Part shown: in pieces, positions 35,420-46,375 of the stretch | Layout: the number at the start of each line of letters is the position of its first letter | How positions within the stretch are numbered: the stretch's first letter is position 1 | NCBI GenBank assembly: GCA_016271365.2 | Contig: CM057456.1 | Span: 891,246,001-891,310,000 of the forward strand | Reading direction: 5' to 3' | Origin: Neoceratodus forsteri | Lineage: Eukaryota; Chordata; Ceratodontiformes; Ceratodontidae | DNA length: 64,000 nt | The notes under the pieces: model-generated | What the model was told of the DNA's origin: nothing | Databases searched by the model: none | The model's input: the letters and a program-made list of their open reading frames with translations, nothing else | Position numbers and translations under genes: made by a program

Positions 35420-36290
35420 CTCATGTGAAGACGGGCAAGTGGTACCAATAGGGATGGCAGTGGCCATGTGCCCTAGGAGACATAAACATATGTCTGGCTG
35501 TGACTACTTTCTGGGTTTGTATCTGAGAAGCCAGAGTAAGAAGCTTGTCTTGCTGTCGGCTGGGAGGTAGGCCCTGGCAGAGACAGTGTCTAGGACTGCT
35601 CCTATATATTGGAGCAACTGTGTAGGGGTCGGATTGGACTTTGGTCAATTGACTGTAATCCCTAGAGCATGGAACAGAGTTAGGGTTGCTTGTAGTGAGG
35701 AAAGCAGAGAGGTTTTGGACCCTGAGCTAGCCATCCAGATATAGGAAGACAAAGTGCCCATCCCATCACAGGGCTGCTGCCACTACCGCTAGGCACTTGG
35801 TAAACACTCTCAGGATAGATGAGACACCAAACGGGAGTGCTCGATAGAGTTGGTAGAGTTGTCCCAACAGGTGAAAATGAAGAAACCTGTAGTGGGCAGG
35901 ATGGATGGGGATATGTAGGTAGGCATCCTTCATATCTACGGCACATAGCCAATCCCCTTGTTTCGACATTGTCATGATGGAATTTAGGGTGATCATGTGG
36001 AACCTTTTGTACTGGATATGCAGGTTCAATTGTCTGAGGTCTAGTATCGGTCTGAGATCTCCAGTTCGTTTGGGTATCAGGAAGAAATAAGAGTAAAACC
36101 CATTTTGGTGTTCTGCCAGGGGTACTGGATAAATGGCCTTCTTGGTCAGAAAAGCCTGTAGTTCCTCCTGGAGAAAAGGAATGTGGTGGGGTGGGTAGTG
36201 GACAGAACAAGGAGGGGGAGAGGTGTGGGGAAGGCATGGATTAAAGTTCCAGAGTGTGACCCCTCTGAATGATCTGAAGTACCCATTCAT
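35420..36290 (-). pseudogene. DIRS-3 reverse transcriptase
   Basis: Reads EELQAFLTKKAIYPVPLAEH near 36150, LRPILDLRQLNLHIQYKRFH near 36010-36060, and DWLCAVDMKDAYLHIPIHPA near 35910-35950 (first catalytic Asp). Next come a palm segment (LPFGVSSILRVFTKCL) near 35800-35840 and the catalytic box at about 35729-35743. That box reads YLDG followed by a stop, whereas DIRS-4 has YLDD at the same place. The frame shifts just after, and the remainder (35648-35421) is in another frame. The copy is therefore dead in both reading frame and active site. Confidence 0.87.
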
Positions 36291-36299
36291 CCAATGTGA

Positions 36300-38412
36300 T
36301 CATTTGCCAGGCCTCTAAATGGAGGGCAAAACGACCGTTAACAGCTTCCAACGCCTGGTCGAGGAAGCATGGACAGAGCCCCCGGTTGGTCACTGGGAGG
36401 TGGGCTGACCAGCCCCACCAGGAGGGTGGGAGCAGGAACCCTTGGCAGCAGAGGTGTTGGTTCTGGAAGACTGGGAACGACCTCGGAATCCGCCTCTATG
36501 TGAGCCTCTGTATTTTCCATCTCTTTTAGAATAAAAGGAGGATTGAGGACAATGAGATGGCTGGAAAGTATGGTACATGCCATGTACTGTATGCAATGTC
36601 CATCCTGAAGACTGGAGATCATCTATCAGTGTTTCAGTACATGGACCGAAAAGTTTGGACCCATTAAAGGGGGCACTGACCACTCTATGCTGTACATCTG
36701 GTGTAAAGCCTGAGACACAAAGTCAAGCATGGTGACTCAAAGTAATGCCAGTTGCTGACATGTGGGCCTAAGTATCAACCGCATCATATCCCAAATGAAG
36801 TAGGTGTCGGAAGATGGAATTACCGGTAGATACTGTAGCCAGTAATTGTTCCCTTTCCTGCGAAGGAGGGAGTTTATTGACTAATTCAATGGCAGAGGAC
36901 CAGAGTGTACTCTGGTATTTGACCACATGTCCCATATAATTTAGGATTCTGAGATTCATGGTACCTGCTTGGAATACCTTTTTCCCCCAGATAGTCTATC
37001 CTATGGGAGTCTTTGTCAGGAGGTAAGGAGCTCACGTGTTTCAGTCATTTAGTACGATCATGAGCGGCAGTAATCACTACTGAATCTGCTTCAGGAGTAG
37101 TGGATAGAAAAGGGTGATCCAGAGGAGCCTGGTAGAGGTGATCCACCTTGCGGGGAATAGCCATAACAGTAGAAAGCTGATTCCAGGCTGCAAGCATAGC
37201 ATTTTGGTAGGTTTGTATAAGTAGGGAGTACCACTAGGACTGGTTCCTCTGGTAGTTCTAGTCTGCCATATCCTTACGTTGTTTGTCATGTTCAGTAGTG
37301 GAGAATCCCATGACCTTTTGAATTTGGACCATTATCTCATGGAAGGATGGGTCATCAGGAGGAGAGGCAGCCACCTGTTGGAATAAATTCTCATTTAAGC
37401 AAGAAATATCCAAAAGAGGGGACTGGGGTTGGAAATCTAGGTCCTGGAATTCCTCATCCTCCAGCTCTCCAGTAAAATCTTCCAGAAATTTAGCCTCATC
37501 TGATAGGTAGTCATCCACGAACGAGGGAGGTGACCAGGGTGGTGAAGGGTCTCTGTCACCCTGGAAGCTTTTAGGCAGAGGAGCAGGGGAGCGGGATGGG
37601 TGACTCAGCTTCCCTGGATCGGAGCGCTGAATATGCCAGATGGCATGCAAAACCTGCTGAACTACTGAAGCAACATCCATAGAAGGAGAGGAGTAGGGAA
37701 GGGGGGTTTCTGGGAAACCAAGCGGACTGTAGAGGGGATTGGATGTGTAGTCTGAGCAGGTCTTGCACCAGGATGGTAAAGTCCAGGATCCCAATCCCTG
37801 TCCACCTGGCCCCTGTGGGAATACATCTGCGAGAGTGGGGGAGCGGACTGCATGGCAAATGCAGTAGGTTTCCTCATTGGAATGTGACTCCTTGTTGACA
37901 GAGCCACTGGGGAAACACGAGTAGAATGTGAAAACGAAGTCACCACTGACGGAACTCACAAGGGGTCTGTCGTAGACTGCGGTTAAAGTGCTGGAAAGCA
38001 CCATCGATGAGAGGGTGTAGCTCCCCTGTCGGTGAAGAGGCAGTGTGTGAATGCATCGTTGATGGCGGGGCACCTGTAACGGCGGACGTCAATGAGCGTT
38101 TAGGCACAGAGGTTGAGGAAGGCTTCTTCTTCTCTTTTTTGTGCAATCTATGAGAATCAATGAACGGGGAGTTCTTGGGACGAGCCTCCACGATTCTCCG
38201 TGAGAGACAATTTCTGCTCCATTAAATGACTTTTGATTTCCTGCAACCATCGAGTTGCCTGGTTCAAATCCTGGCAATGTATGCAGGAGGTGGTGTCGTT
38301 GTGTGGGTCCCAGACACCGTACACAAGTGGTGTGGTTGTTGAAGCGGTAGATTTTTCTTCTGCAATGGCAGAAACGAAATAGCGCTATTTTGCATGCAGA
38401 TTCTTTGAACAT
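36300..38412 (-). pseudogene. DIRS-3 gag-like ORF1
   Basis: About 2.1 kb in several frames. Near the start (38412-38270) a Cys/His stretch (CVRCLGP near 38310) matches the zinc-like opening of other DIRS gag proteins. The middle block ends SPPDDPSFHEIMVQIQKVMG near 37310-37360, a segment with a recognisable counterpart at the right edge of the window. The last part is RGGFRGRSQSSRTN near 36490, an Arg/Gly-rich nucleic-acid-binding-like tail. Role by family: structural and RNA-binding. Frameshifts near 38080, 37260, 36960 and 36690. Confidence 0.75.
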
Positions 38413-38464
38413 TCGTCGATGTTAGCTCGAATTCTCGTTGAGGACTGCTACTGAGTTGCACTAG

Positions 38465-38627
38465 CTGCTGTGTGCGAGCTGAAGATGGCGGGAAAATGAA
38501 CTGAGGATACCAGGGACCGCCCACACTTATATAGGAAACAGGAAAGTGATGTCAAGTGTGGATGGCCCCTGGAAAAAGACTGCTAGAAGAGCTACCACGT
38601 GCCACAGCGACCTCTGGCAACGACTCA
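38465..38627. repeat. Right inverted terminal repeat of DIRS-3, truncated
   Basis: Pairs with the complement of 33041-33200 (for example GGGACCGCCCACACTTATAT with the 33150 region). It stops at GCGACCTCTGGCAACGACTC, about 70 bp short of the element end predicted by the internal complementary region. Sequence assigned to DIRS-B1 follows directly, so a deletion removed this junction. Confidence 0.78.
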
Positions 38628-38709
38628 AATCTATTAATGAAGGTGTGTGTGTGTGCTGACCTCCAGGTAGCAGCCCTGCAGATTTCCTGGATAGGGACAT
38701 CCCTGGAAG
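38628..38709 (-). pseudogene. DIRS-B1 tyrosine recombinase, C-terminal end
   Basis: The minus strand reads PIQEICRAATWRSAHT, the conserved segment just before the catalytic Tyr in DIRS recombinases (compare ITDICSAVTWSTIHT in DIRS-4). It is interrupted by the TIR element at 38710 and continues upstream at 39217-39344. A short (GT)n lies at 38643-38654. Confidence 0.75.
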
Positions 38710-39216
38710 GGTTCCATATCATAATGGCGATCGCCGAAAATCAATTTTGGTGATGTACACTCTCGGTGCACGGCAAAAGTGTGCCAGAGACTTGCATTTA
38801 TTTTATTATGCAGTGGGCGACTTCCTCTACTAAAGGATTCTCAACTCCAGGGGGGTGCATGTTTAGGGGGTGCAAAACATGAAGAAAAAACATTCCCGGA
38901 CCAGCGCCAAAAAGAAGCGCATGCCCAGAACTGAACCTGGCACCCTCACAAACCAAGCATGCCACCAACCCACCACACGGCCAGCTCGACAGCCCATCGC
39001 CGCACTATACCCCACAAACCCTCCCTCCCCTTCTGCCTGTCGCACAGTGTGGTCCCTCCGCCCCACACATGTGTACATATAGCGACATCCTGTCGCTATA
39101 TTCGCCACCTCCCCCATCCGGTCTCCACCCTGCTAGGTAGCCGTGAACACAGGCACCGTAACTTATTCGCCGTTTTTGTAGGTGCCTAATTTCGATCGCC
39201 TTGTTCACTGGATACC
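38710..39216. mobile_element. 0.5-kb TIR element with 9-bp target duplication (MuDR-like candidate)
   Basis: Flanked by a perfect 9-bp duplication, ccctggaag (38701-38709 and 39217-39225). Ends form an imperfect inverted repeat: GGTTCCA...GGCGATCG at the left, and the complement of the right end reads GGTATCCA...GGCGATCG. It has no transposase. A 9-bp duplication suggests the MuDR/MULE group. Removing it restores the DIRS-B1 recombinase frame (ASVVASR next to the IQEIC segment), which confirms the boundaries. Confidence 0.72.
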
Positions 39217-39344
39217 CCCTGGAAGCAACCACTGAGGCAGTGGTATGATGGGTGGAATAAGCCCTTAGCCCTACCGGAGGCTCTCTACCCACCAACCTAT
39301 AGCAGAAGTCGATGCAGGATACAATCCACCTGCCATTCGTTCGC
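39217..39344 (-). pseudogene. DIRS-B1 tyrosine recombinase, internal segment
   Basis: The minus strand reads RWIVSCIDFCYRLVG and then LRAYSTHHTTASVVASR, equivalent to the SSWLANCITFCY...AHSTRAMATIAA segment of DIRS-4. The HSTR box, which carries a catalytic Arg, reads YSTH here, so the site is altered. It is cut at about 39345 by a CR1 element and continues upstream at 47746. Confidence 0.7.
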
Positions 39345-39599
39345 TAAGCTGCCAGTCTGCCAGGTTCTGCTTCAGCATAAGTGACAAATAGCTGGTGAAC
39401 CTCTCCCCGAACTTCAGCCATGCGCTCCTTATACGAACAAATGAACCTACCAGCAGAAACAGGCCTTATAGTCTATCAAGTAAGTCTGCTCGAATGCACA
39501 GCTAGCACCCTTATATTGCAGCTGCCCCCCCCTCACCTTTACCCCCCCACACCCTGTCCCATGCCCTTTTAAAACTGCCCACTGTGCTAAAGGATACCA

Positions 39600-41519
39600 C
39601 CTCCTTGGGAAGTGTGTTCCATTTCTCCACCACCCTCTCTGTGAAAAAATGCCTATTCATCTCTCTCTCCGATATCATACACCCTCCAACCTGAGACCAT
39701 ACCCTCTGGTGCCCCTTCCTCTCCTCAACCTAAATATCCCTTCTGTGCCTGTTTTGCTAATCCCCTTCAAATATCTGAAGGTCTCAATCATATCCCCCTG
39801 ATCCCTCCTCTCCTCCAGACTGTACATATTCAACTCAGTCAGCCTGTCTTCATAAATTTTGCCCTCCAGCCCCTGGATCATCTTAGTTGCCCTACTCTGC
39901 ACCCCCTTGAGCAATCTGATATCCTTCTTCAGAAAGGGAAGCCAGAACTGCACACAGTACTACAAATGTGGCTGGACTAGTGACCTGTACAGCGGCTGGA
40001 TCACATCCCTATTTCTGGATGAGATTCCTGTAGCAATACAACCCAGCATCTTGTTGGCCTTAGCTGCCACCTTCCTTCACTGAGCTGAATTGTTCATGCT
40101 ACGCTTTATAATTACCCCTAGGCCCTTCTCCTCCTCTGTGACCTCTATCTGAACTCCACCCAACTGGTAGCTCCTCCCTGGGTTCCTTGCTCCGAAGTGC
40201 ATAACCTTGCACTTCTTCGCACCGAAGTTCAACTGCCACTTTTCTGACCACTCCTCCAGTTGGAACAAGTCCTCCTGTAACCCCCCCCCCCATGTCGTCC
40301 ACCACTGCCCCATCTTGGTATCATCTGCGAACAGACTGATCTTGCACCTAACACCATGCGAGATATCCGATATGAATAACCCAAACAACACCAGACCCAG
40401 AATTGAGCCCTGTGGCACCCTGCTTGTCACCGCCCTTGGGGAAGAGAGTGTCCCCCCCACCACCTGTTGCTGCCTCCCCTTCAGCCAGTTCACAATTCAG
40501 TTTACCATCTTTGTCCCTGACCCCACATACTGCAACTTACCCCACATCCTCCCATGAGGCACTGAAGAAAAGGCCTTGCTGAAGTCTAAATACAGCACAT
40601 CCACTGAATGGCCTGTATCCAGTTACCTCGTTACCTAGTCATAGTATTCAATAAGGTTGGTCTGGCAGGATCTTCCAGAGACGAATCCATGCTGCCAACT
40701 GTCCTGGAGTCCATTTTCCTCCAAAAAGGTCACCAACCTCTCTTTCAGGATTGCTTCATTAAGTTTTCCTAAAATGGATGTGAGGTTTACAGGTCTGTAA
40801 CTGCCTGGTTCATCCTTTGGGACACTCTTGTGGATGGGCACCACGTGAGCCATCCTCCAATCCTGTGGTATGCATCCTGTGTCCAGGGAGGTACTAAATA
40901 GGTCCACCAGCAGCCCCGCCAATACCCCTGCCAGTTCTTTCAGCACCCTGGGATGAATGCCACTCGGACCTGGTGCCTTATCCACCTTTAGTGCCTTCAG
41001 ACATTCCAACACCCTGCCCTCCATAATTACCCCATCTGTCACACCTTCTCCCCCCTTGCCCACCTTCCCCGTCCCCTGAGGTAGCTATCCACCCTTCTCC
41101 TTCATGAACACAGAACAGAAGTACTCATTTAGTGCATATGCCTGTTCTGCCCCATTCTCCACCCACTCCCCGTCCTTCCTAATCCTCATTATCTGGTCCC
41201 TGCAGCCCCTTCATTCCCTTATGTATCTGAAAGTCCTTCTCCCCTTACCTGATGCCTTGTGCCAGCCTCAGCTCCCTGGAAGCCTTGGCTGCCCTAACTA
41301 ATCTGGTTACCTCCTTGGACTTCTTCACATACAATTCCCTGTCTCTCCCCCCCGGACTTCTTGAACCTCCGAAAAGCTGCTTTTTTTGCCCTTACTTTAA
41401 TCAAAATGTCCCTGTTCAGCCAGCTTGACTTCTTGGCCCTACTCTTCTTGATCAGCGTCTTGGTACATGACCCAGTAGTCTCAATCAGCCCAAGTTTGAT
41501 AATATCTCTCTTCTGATTT
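39600..41519 (-). pseudogene. CR1 ORF2: linker, reverse transcriptase and C-terminal end
   Basis: Reads LKALKVDKAPGPSGIHPRVL near 40970-41020, SYRPVNLTSILGK near 40790, QHGFVSGRSCQTNL near 40670, VPQGSILGLVLF near 40400, an intact FADD box at 40320-40331 and KGLGVIIKRSMN near 40100. Post-RT signals are LLKGVQSRATKMIQGLE near 39870-39910 and YSLEERRDQGDMIETFRYLK near 39770-39820, then a VEKWNTLPKEVV-like end near 39610. The upstream linker (41519-41100) is in broken frames. Role: target-primed reverse transcription. Frameshifts near 40500-40630 and 40070. The catalytic Asp pair is intact but the frame is not. Confidence 0.88.
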
Positions 41520-41964
41520 TTTTAGCCACGCCCCCTGGGTCTGTGTGGTGGCTGCTTGTGTTTGTCTGTGTCTGTAGCTTAGTTTTTGTGGATTTACATG
41601 TTTTTCTGCTTGTGGTAACTATACCATTCTTGCTCACTACATCCGTGAAAGTCTCCTGGACTGGATTTCTGCAAAAAAATCATCATCAGGTATCTTTATT
41701 TTCATTTTAAAATCAACTTTTTGGAAGCTATCCCAAGCAAAACATAAGTGAAGCAACTACATCCGACAACCTTGGTGACTCTGGGTCCTGCTGGAATCCA
41801 CACTTTTGTCTGACCTGCTCCATGATCTGTGTGTGGGCTTTTCAGCAACCTGTTTGAATGACAAAGAAGCATACAGACAAAGGGATTTCACATCCTGCAT
41901 ATGTGCAGGCACACTTAATCATCTTCAGGAATTTTAACATTTCAGTGACTCTGGACCTCAGCTG

Positions 41965-42288
41965 TTGATCATTCTTTTGGCTTTTGATTTATCCACCAGG
42001 TACCTATCTGCAAGCGACTGGGTGCAACTGACAAGCTACAACAAGGATAAATGGGCATATCATCCTCTATTACTAACAAGATCCTTGCTCTGGGTCCCTA
42101 GACGCCTGCACTGGTCCAAGCCTCAGAAGTGTAATTCTATTGACTACGAAGTACAGCAACTGTCTCTTAAACTCCTACTCCTCCTCCTCTTGATATCAGG
42201 AAGTGTCCACTCAAATCCTGGCCCTGTCTCCTACAGTACAACAAAGCCTGCCAAAATGGAGGGGGGGGGCTCAAAATTGCTACCTTAA
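41965..42288 (+). pseudogene. LINE N-terminal region with degenerate 2A-like motif
   Basis: The frame has a leucine-rich hydrophobic stretch (LKLLLLLLLIS, residues 69-79) directly followed by SGSVHSNPGP at residues 78-87 (42196-42225). The NPGP end of a 2A motif is intact, but the DxE upstream is changed to SVH. The related copy at 27753-27779 has the opposite pattern (DVE kept, final P lost). A run of G at 42259-42268 causes a frameshift just before the endonuclease. Confidence 0.68.
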
Positions 42289-42905
42289 ACATCTGCAGTC
42301 TCCTCCCAAAACTGGCCTCCCTTCAAATCTTTGCCAGCCAGCACAACCCGGATATCCTTGCCATCGTCGAAACTTGGCTGACACCTAATACTCCGGATCA
42401 TGCCATCTCTATACAAGGCTACAAGATATTCAGGCTGGATAGGACCTCGAAAAGGGGTGGGTGGGTGTGCAATCTACATAAAGGACTACCTCACCTGTCT
42501 CCCTGGTTCTTACCCCACCACAGAAACCTCAGTGCAATTCCTCCCTATCAAGATACTACTTGGTGCCCAAAACAAAGTCCTCACGATTGCTGCTATCTAT
42601 ATCCCACCAAAAGATCCTGATTCCGGCCTACAGGCTGTCCTCGAGTTCATAAGTACACAACCTTCTGACATCGAACTCCTTCTCCTTGGGGACTTTAATA
42701 TAAATTGGCTTGCTCCTGATGCAGGGTCAAACAAAGATGCTATCCTAGCAGCAAATTTAACACAAGTGGTAAACTCCCTACCAGGAAAACTACAAATCAG
42801 GGACCAGCATCCTCATTGACTGGATCCTTACCAGCCACCCTACCAGTATAACCAATGTAAGTGTTCTCCTGACTCGCTCAGTGATCACTCAATAATATGT
42901 ACCTG
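42270..42905 (+). pseudogene. LINE endonuclease (nested in CR1)
   Basis: In shifting frames: KIATLNICSLLPKL near 42275, DILAIVETWLTP near 42352-42387 (the ET metal-binding motif), GYKIFRLDRTSKRGG near 42418-42455, and LTIAAIYIPPKDP near 42578-42615. Next are LLLLGDFNINWLAP near 42680-42720 (GDFN) and the closing SDHSIICTW near 42880-42905. This is the APE-type endonuclease fold, which nicks target DNA. Frame breaks near 42270, 42460 and 42820. All main motifs can still be recognised. Confidence 0.84.
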
Positions 42906-45087
42906 GACAAATAAGTTTCAGAAGCTGCCTCCAAACCATCTATAGCAGAGTCCTACCTTATGGCAACCTTATTCATCTCAAGACCTGTCTTAGGCAGGTA
43001 GACTGGTCCTTGATTTACAAAACTCAAGATGTTGACCTAGCCCTTGATTACTTTATTTCTACTTTCAAAACTGCCTGTGACACCTATGCACCAGTAATAA
43101 AGTGCAAAATCAAAGCACTCACAAATCCCTGGCTCACGGCAAAGCTATTGGCACAACTCAAAAGTAGGGATCACCTCTGGGCCACTGCAAGAGCTACTGG
43201 CACTCTGTCGGACATTCAAAAGTATAAACAGGCTCGTAACTACTGTACTAAACAGATCCGCTTGATGAAGAGCTCCTACTTCAAGAATGCCCTCTCCAAC
43301 TCCTGGGGCGAAGGGAAATCCTTCTGGGACAACATAAAGAATATCATGGGTCAGCAGTCCAAATCCTCTCCTACAATAATGAATGTGGATGGAACCACTA
43401 CATTAGACCCAGAGATCATTGCAAACACCCTATATGATACCTTCACGGACCTCAGTGGTGTCCTCTCATCTGATTTCTTCACTGATGCTGACCCTCCAAT
43501 TTCTACTTCTACTACTGCCTCTCCAACCAAACCACCCTTCCATTTCAAACTAGTAAAGGCACAGGAAGTCTATAAATATGTAAAGAAGGCCATTTCTAAG
43601 TCCCGAGCAAGCAGCGACACTATTGACCTTAAACTTCTGTCCCTCACTCTGGAGGAAGTACTGTTCCCCTCACAAAATTTTCAATCTCTCCTCTGCAGCC
43701 AATTCCCTAGGAAATGGAAAGCTGCAGTTGTCACTCCGGTGCACAAAAGTGGTGATAAGTCACTGCCTGGTAACTATCGCCCAATATCAATACTACCACC
43801 TCTCTCTAAGGCCCTTGAGCGCTTGGTGGCGGACCAACTTTCAGACTACCTGGAAAAGCACAACATCCTATGCACTCAGCAGCATGGATTTAGGAAAGGC
43901 ACAGCACATCGACTGCCCTACTTGAATTCTCAGGAGCAATCCACAAAGCCATGGACAAAGGAAACCTAACTGGAGCAGTCTACATTGACTTAACCAAGGC
44001 ATTTGATACAGTTCACCATGGCCTATCAAACAACTACTATCCCTAGGGCTCTCGCAGGGTCCTGGTGACTGGTTAAAAAATTACCTTGCTCAGTGCTCTC
44101 GATCTGTAAAAGTAGCTGGAGTTCTCTCAGACTCAAAACCGGTTCGCTCAGGAGTTCCCCAGGGATCCATCCTGGGCCCCCTCCTTTTCACCCTTTTCCT
44201 AAATTCCCTCCCCAAATCCTGCCCTGAACAAATAATCCTCTATGCCAACGATGCCGTAATTCTTGCCACTCATAAAGATCCGAACCTCTTATGCCTCAAC
44301 CTTCAGCATGCTTTTTCCAAAGTTGAGATGTGGTTCCTTGAACATAAGCTGGTTCTAAACCACAAAAAAACTAAATCCATGCTCTTCTCTAACCCACAAA
44401 ACAAGAAAAGGCAAGTCCCACTCACCATTAATACATACCTAGGAAATACCCTTGAACAAGTGCCAATTTTCAAATATCTTGGAATCAACTTTGATCAAGG
44501 CCTAACCTTCAACTCACATTGATAGTACAGCAAAAACTATTAATCAGCGAATTGGGAATCTGTATCGGAACCGACAGCTTCTTACCCATTCTGCACTGAG
44601 GATTGCCATCCAATCCTCTATCATCTCAGTCGTTGATTATGGCTTAGTTATATACGGATCTGCCACTACTACAGCACTTAGTCGTATTACAACATCCCTA
44701 AATAAGGCCTGTTGGTTGCTCACTGGTGCACACCGACGTACCCACACATGTGAACTCTATGCTGACTCAGGTTGGTTGCAACTCTCAAACCAGATAAAGT
44801 ATCTTACCTGCCTGATGGCGAAAAAATCCACTCTGGGCCTCACTCCACCCTGTATCCAAGACCTGTTATGCCCGAGCGCTAGCACCCGTTTTACCAGAAG
44901 ATCAGAACACCAGCCTCTCCAAGTCCCCGATGCCGGACTTCTCAGGGACAAAGATCATTTGCCTATCGTGCCCCAGCTGGCTAAATGCCCTCAGCACTCA
45001 TATTACTGCCTCCACCTCCTAGGTATTTTCAAATCAAGGCTTTTCTCTCACCTTGCCACCTCCAGCTCCTGTGACTGCCCTGATTAA
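42906..45087 (+). pseudogene. LINE linker and reverse transcriptase (nested in CR1)
   Basis: An Arg/Lys-rich linker (NPWLTAKLLAQLKSRDHLWA near 43120-43180), then RT motifs: RPISILPPLSKALERLVADQ near 43780-43840, QQHGFRKG near 43880, and IDLTKAFDTVH near 43985-44020 after a frame change at about 43910. GVPQGSILGPLLF (near 44155-44190) and the catalytic box at 44241-44252 follow. The box reads YAND rather than YADD. Next come FKYLGINFDQGLTF near 44470 and a C-terminal region ending CDCPD at 45087, like the copy ending at 9837. Other frame breaks are near 44040 and 44525. Confidence 0.88.
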
Positions 45088-45393
45088 ACCTCCTACTTTC
45101 TCACTACCCACCCTGTCCTGTTATTTGACAAAGACATGTTTGGGAACCTTTTTCCTGCTATTGTCTGCTCCCCACACCTTTCACTTACCCTCTCTGTTCT
45201 GGACTTTTTCCCTATTTGTTTCTCCTAATCTGGCATGACCTCTTTCTTGTAATAATAATGTGATTATTGATATCTCATGTCCTTTTGCACAAATTATTTG
45301 ATATGTATTTGTTTATGTTTTCTTGCTCTTGACACAACACAAATTATTGTGTTATCTATGTAACCTTTTGTACTGTACCTAATTGACGTGGAA

Positions 45394-45422
45394 CCTTTGT
45401 AAAAGAGCCTCTGGCTCAAAGG
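45394..45422 (+). other. 3'-UTR stem-loop of the LINE nested in CR1
   Basis: CCTTT (45394-45398) with AAAGG (45418-45422), and GAGCC (45405-45409) with GGCTC (45413-45417), loop TCT. Both sides of the inner stem differ from the copy at 10113-10141 in a way that keeps pairing. Confidence 0.72.
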
Positions 45423-45454
45423 TAGTAATTCCTAGAACAATAAACTAAACTAAA

Positions 45455-46250
45455 CTGATTTGCATCCATATCAGGCCTAATTCCTACTAGATGCCTTCCC
45501 AGAATTTCCCTCATCTTGATAAAGTCTGCCTGCCTGAAGTCAACCACCCTGGTTCCTGTACCTACAGTCTCCCTGTTCATGCTGAACGTGAACCACACTG
45601 ATTGATTGTCACTCCCAACTAGCAGGTCCTCCAATCTCAGATCCCTCACAGCCTTCCCATTAGTTAGCACTAGGTCCAGAGTGTTTTCCAACCGAGTTGG
45701 CCCACTGACCATCTGCACCAGGAATCTATCCTGGAATACATCCAGAAGCACCTGCTCCCTTGCGCTTGAGGTGGCTGGGGTTCCCCAGTCAACTCCTGGC
45801 AGATTGAAGTCCCCCACAATCACCATGTTCCCTTTCCTGCATACCCTTCTAATCTGCTCTGCTAACTCCTTGTCCAAGCCATCTGTCTGAGCTGGTGGTC
45901 TGTACACAACCTCCATCCGCAGTATCCTTTTATAATCAAGGAACTATATCCATAATGCCTCTGTTTTACCCTCCTCCTCCTTATCCCCTGTACACCTTAT
46001 CCCTTCTCTAATGTAAATTGTCACTCCTTCCCCTCTCACTATTCCTGTCTTTTCTATATATCCTATACCCTGGGATCATCTGATCCCAGTCCTGGTATCA
46101 TGTGGCCTAAGTTTCTGTGATGGCAGCAATGTCCACCATCCTGACGGCCAAGAGAGCCTGTAACTCAGCAGTTTTGTTCCCCAGGCTCCTTGCATTCAGG
46201 GAGACCACCCTCCACCCAGTTCCCTTCCTTACCTTAACCCATCCTCCCTA
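45455..46250 (-). pseudogene. CR1 ORF2 endonuclease
   Basis: The clear part is 45916-45460: EVVYRPPAQTD near 45880-45912, MVIVGDFNLPGVDW near 45780-45825 (GDFN), and RLENTLDLVLTNGKAVRDL near 45640-45690. LLVGSDNQSVWFTF near 45580-45625 follows, where the usual SDH is SDN, so the catalytic His is replaced by Asn. The N-terminal part (46250-45920) is in broken frames. The nested LINE interrupts the region after GIRPDMDAN. Confidence 0.82.
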
Positions 46251-46375
46251 ATCCTGATCTCCCCCCCCCCATGGCCCTACCCTGGTACCATCCCTGTTAG
46301 CATGGGGGGCTAGCTTGTTTGGCTCCCCTATCTGGCGGTCCTGCATATCTGCTGTACACTCGCCTCCTCCGATAC

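Larger units (their letters stand above)
32975..38627 (-). mobile_element. DIRS-3: nearly complete DIRS retrotransposon
   Basis: Left end GTACAGTTATGTAAG at 32975. Inverted repeats are about 33041-33200 and 38465-38627. The internal complementary region is 33304-33410. On the minus strand the order is gag (38412-36300), reverse transcriptase (36290-35420), RNase H (35289-34834) and tyrosine recombinase (34495-33520). At 5.65 kb it has normal DIRS length. The right end lacks about 70 bp compared with the left. It is inserted in the internal complementary region of DIRS-B1. All frames are broken. Confidence 0.9.
41520..45454 (+). mobile_element. Near full-length LINE (CR1/L2 group) nested in CR1
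   Basis: A 3.9-kb plus-strand element with 5' leader (41520-41960), N-terminal frame with a 2A-like motif, endonuclease, linker, RT, 3' UTR with stem-loop (45394-45422) and an AATAAACTAAAC tail. It is the best copy in the window of the family also seen at 8468-10169, 27000-30968 (its 5' half) and 60800-60990 (tail only). It is broken by frameshifts but has its whole length. Confidence 0.88.
41513..45461. repeat. Target-site duplication of the LINE nested in CR1
   Basis: 7-bp duplication ctgattt at 41513-41519 and 45455-45461. Removing the LINE and one copy rejoins CR1 ORF2 between the endonuclease end and the linker. Confidence 0.85.
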
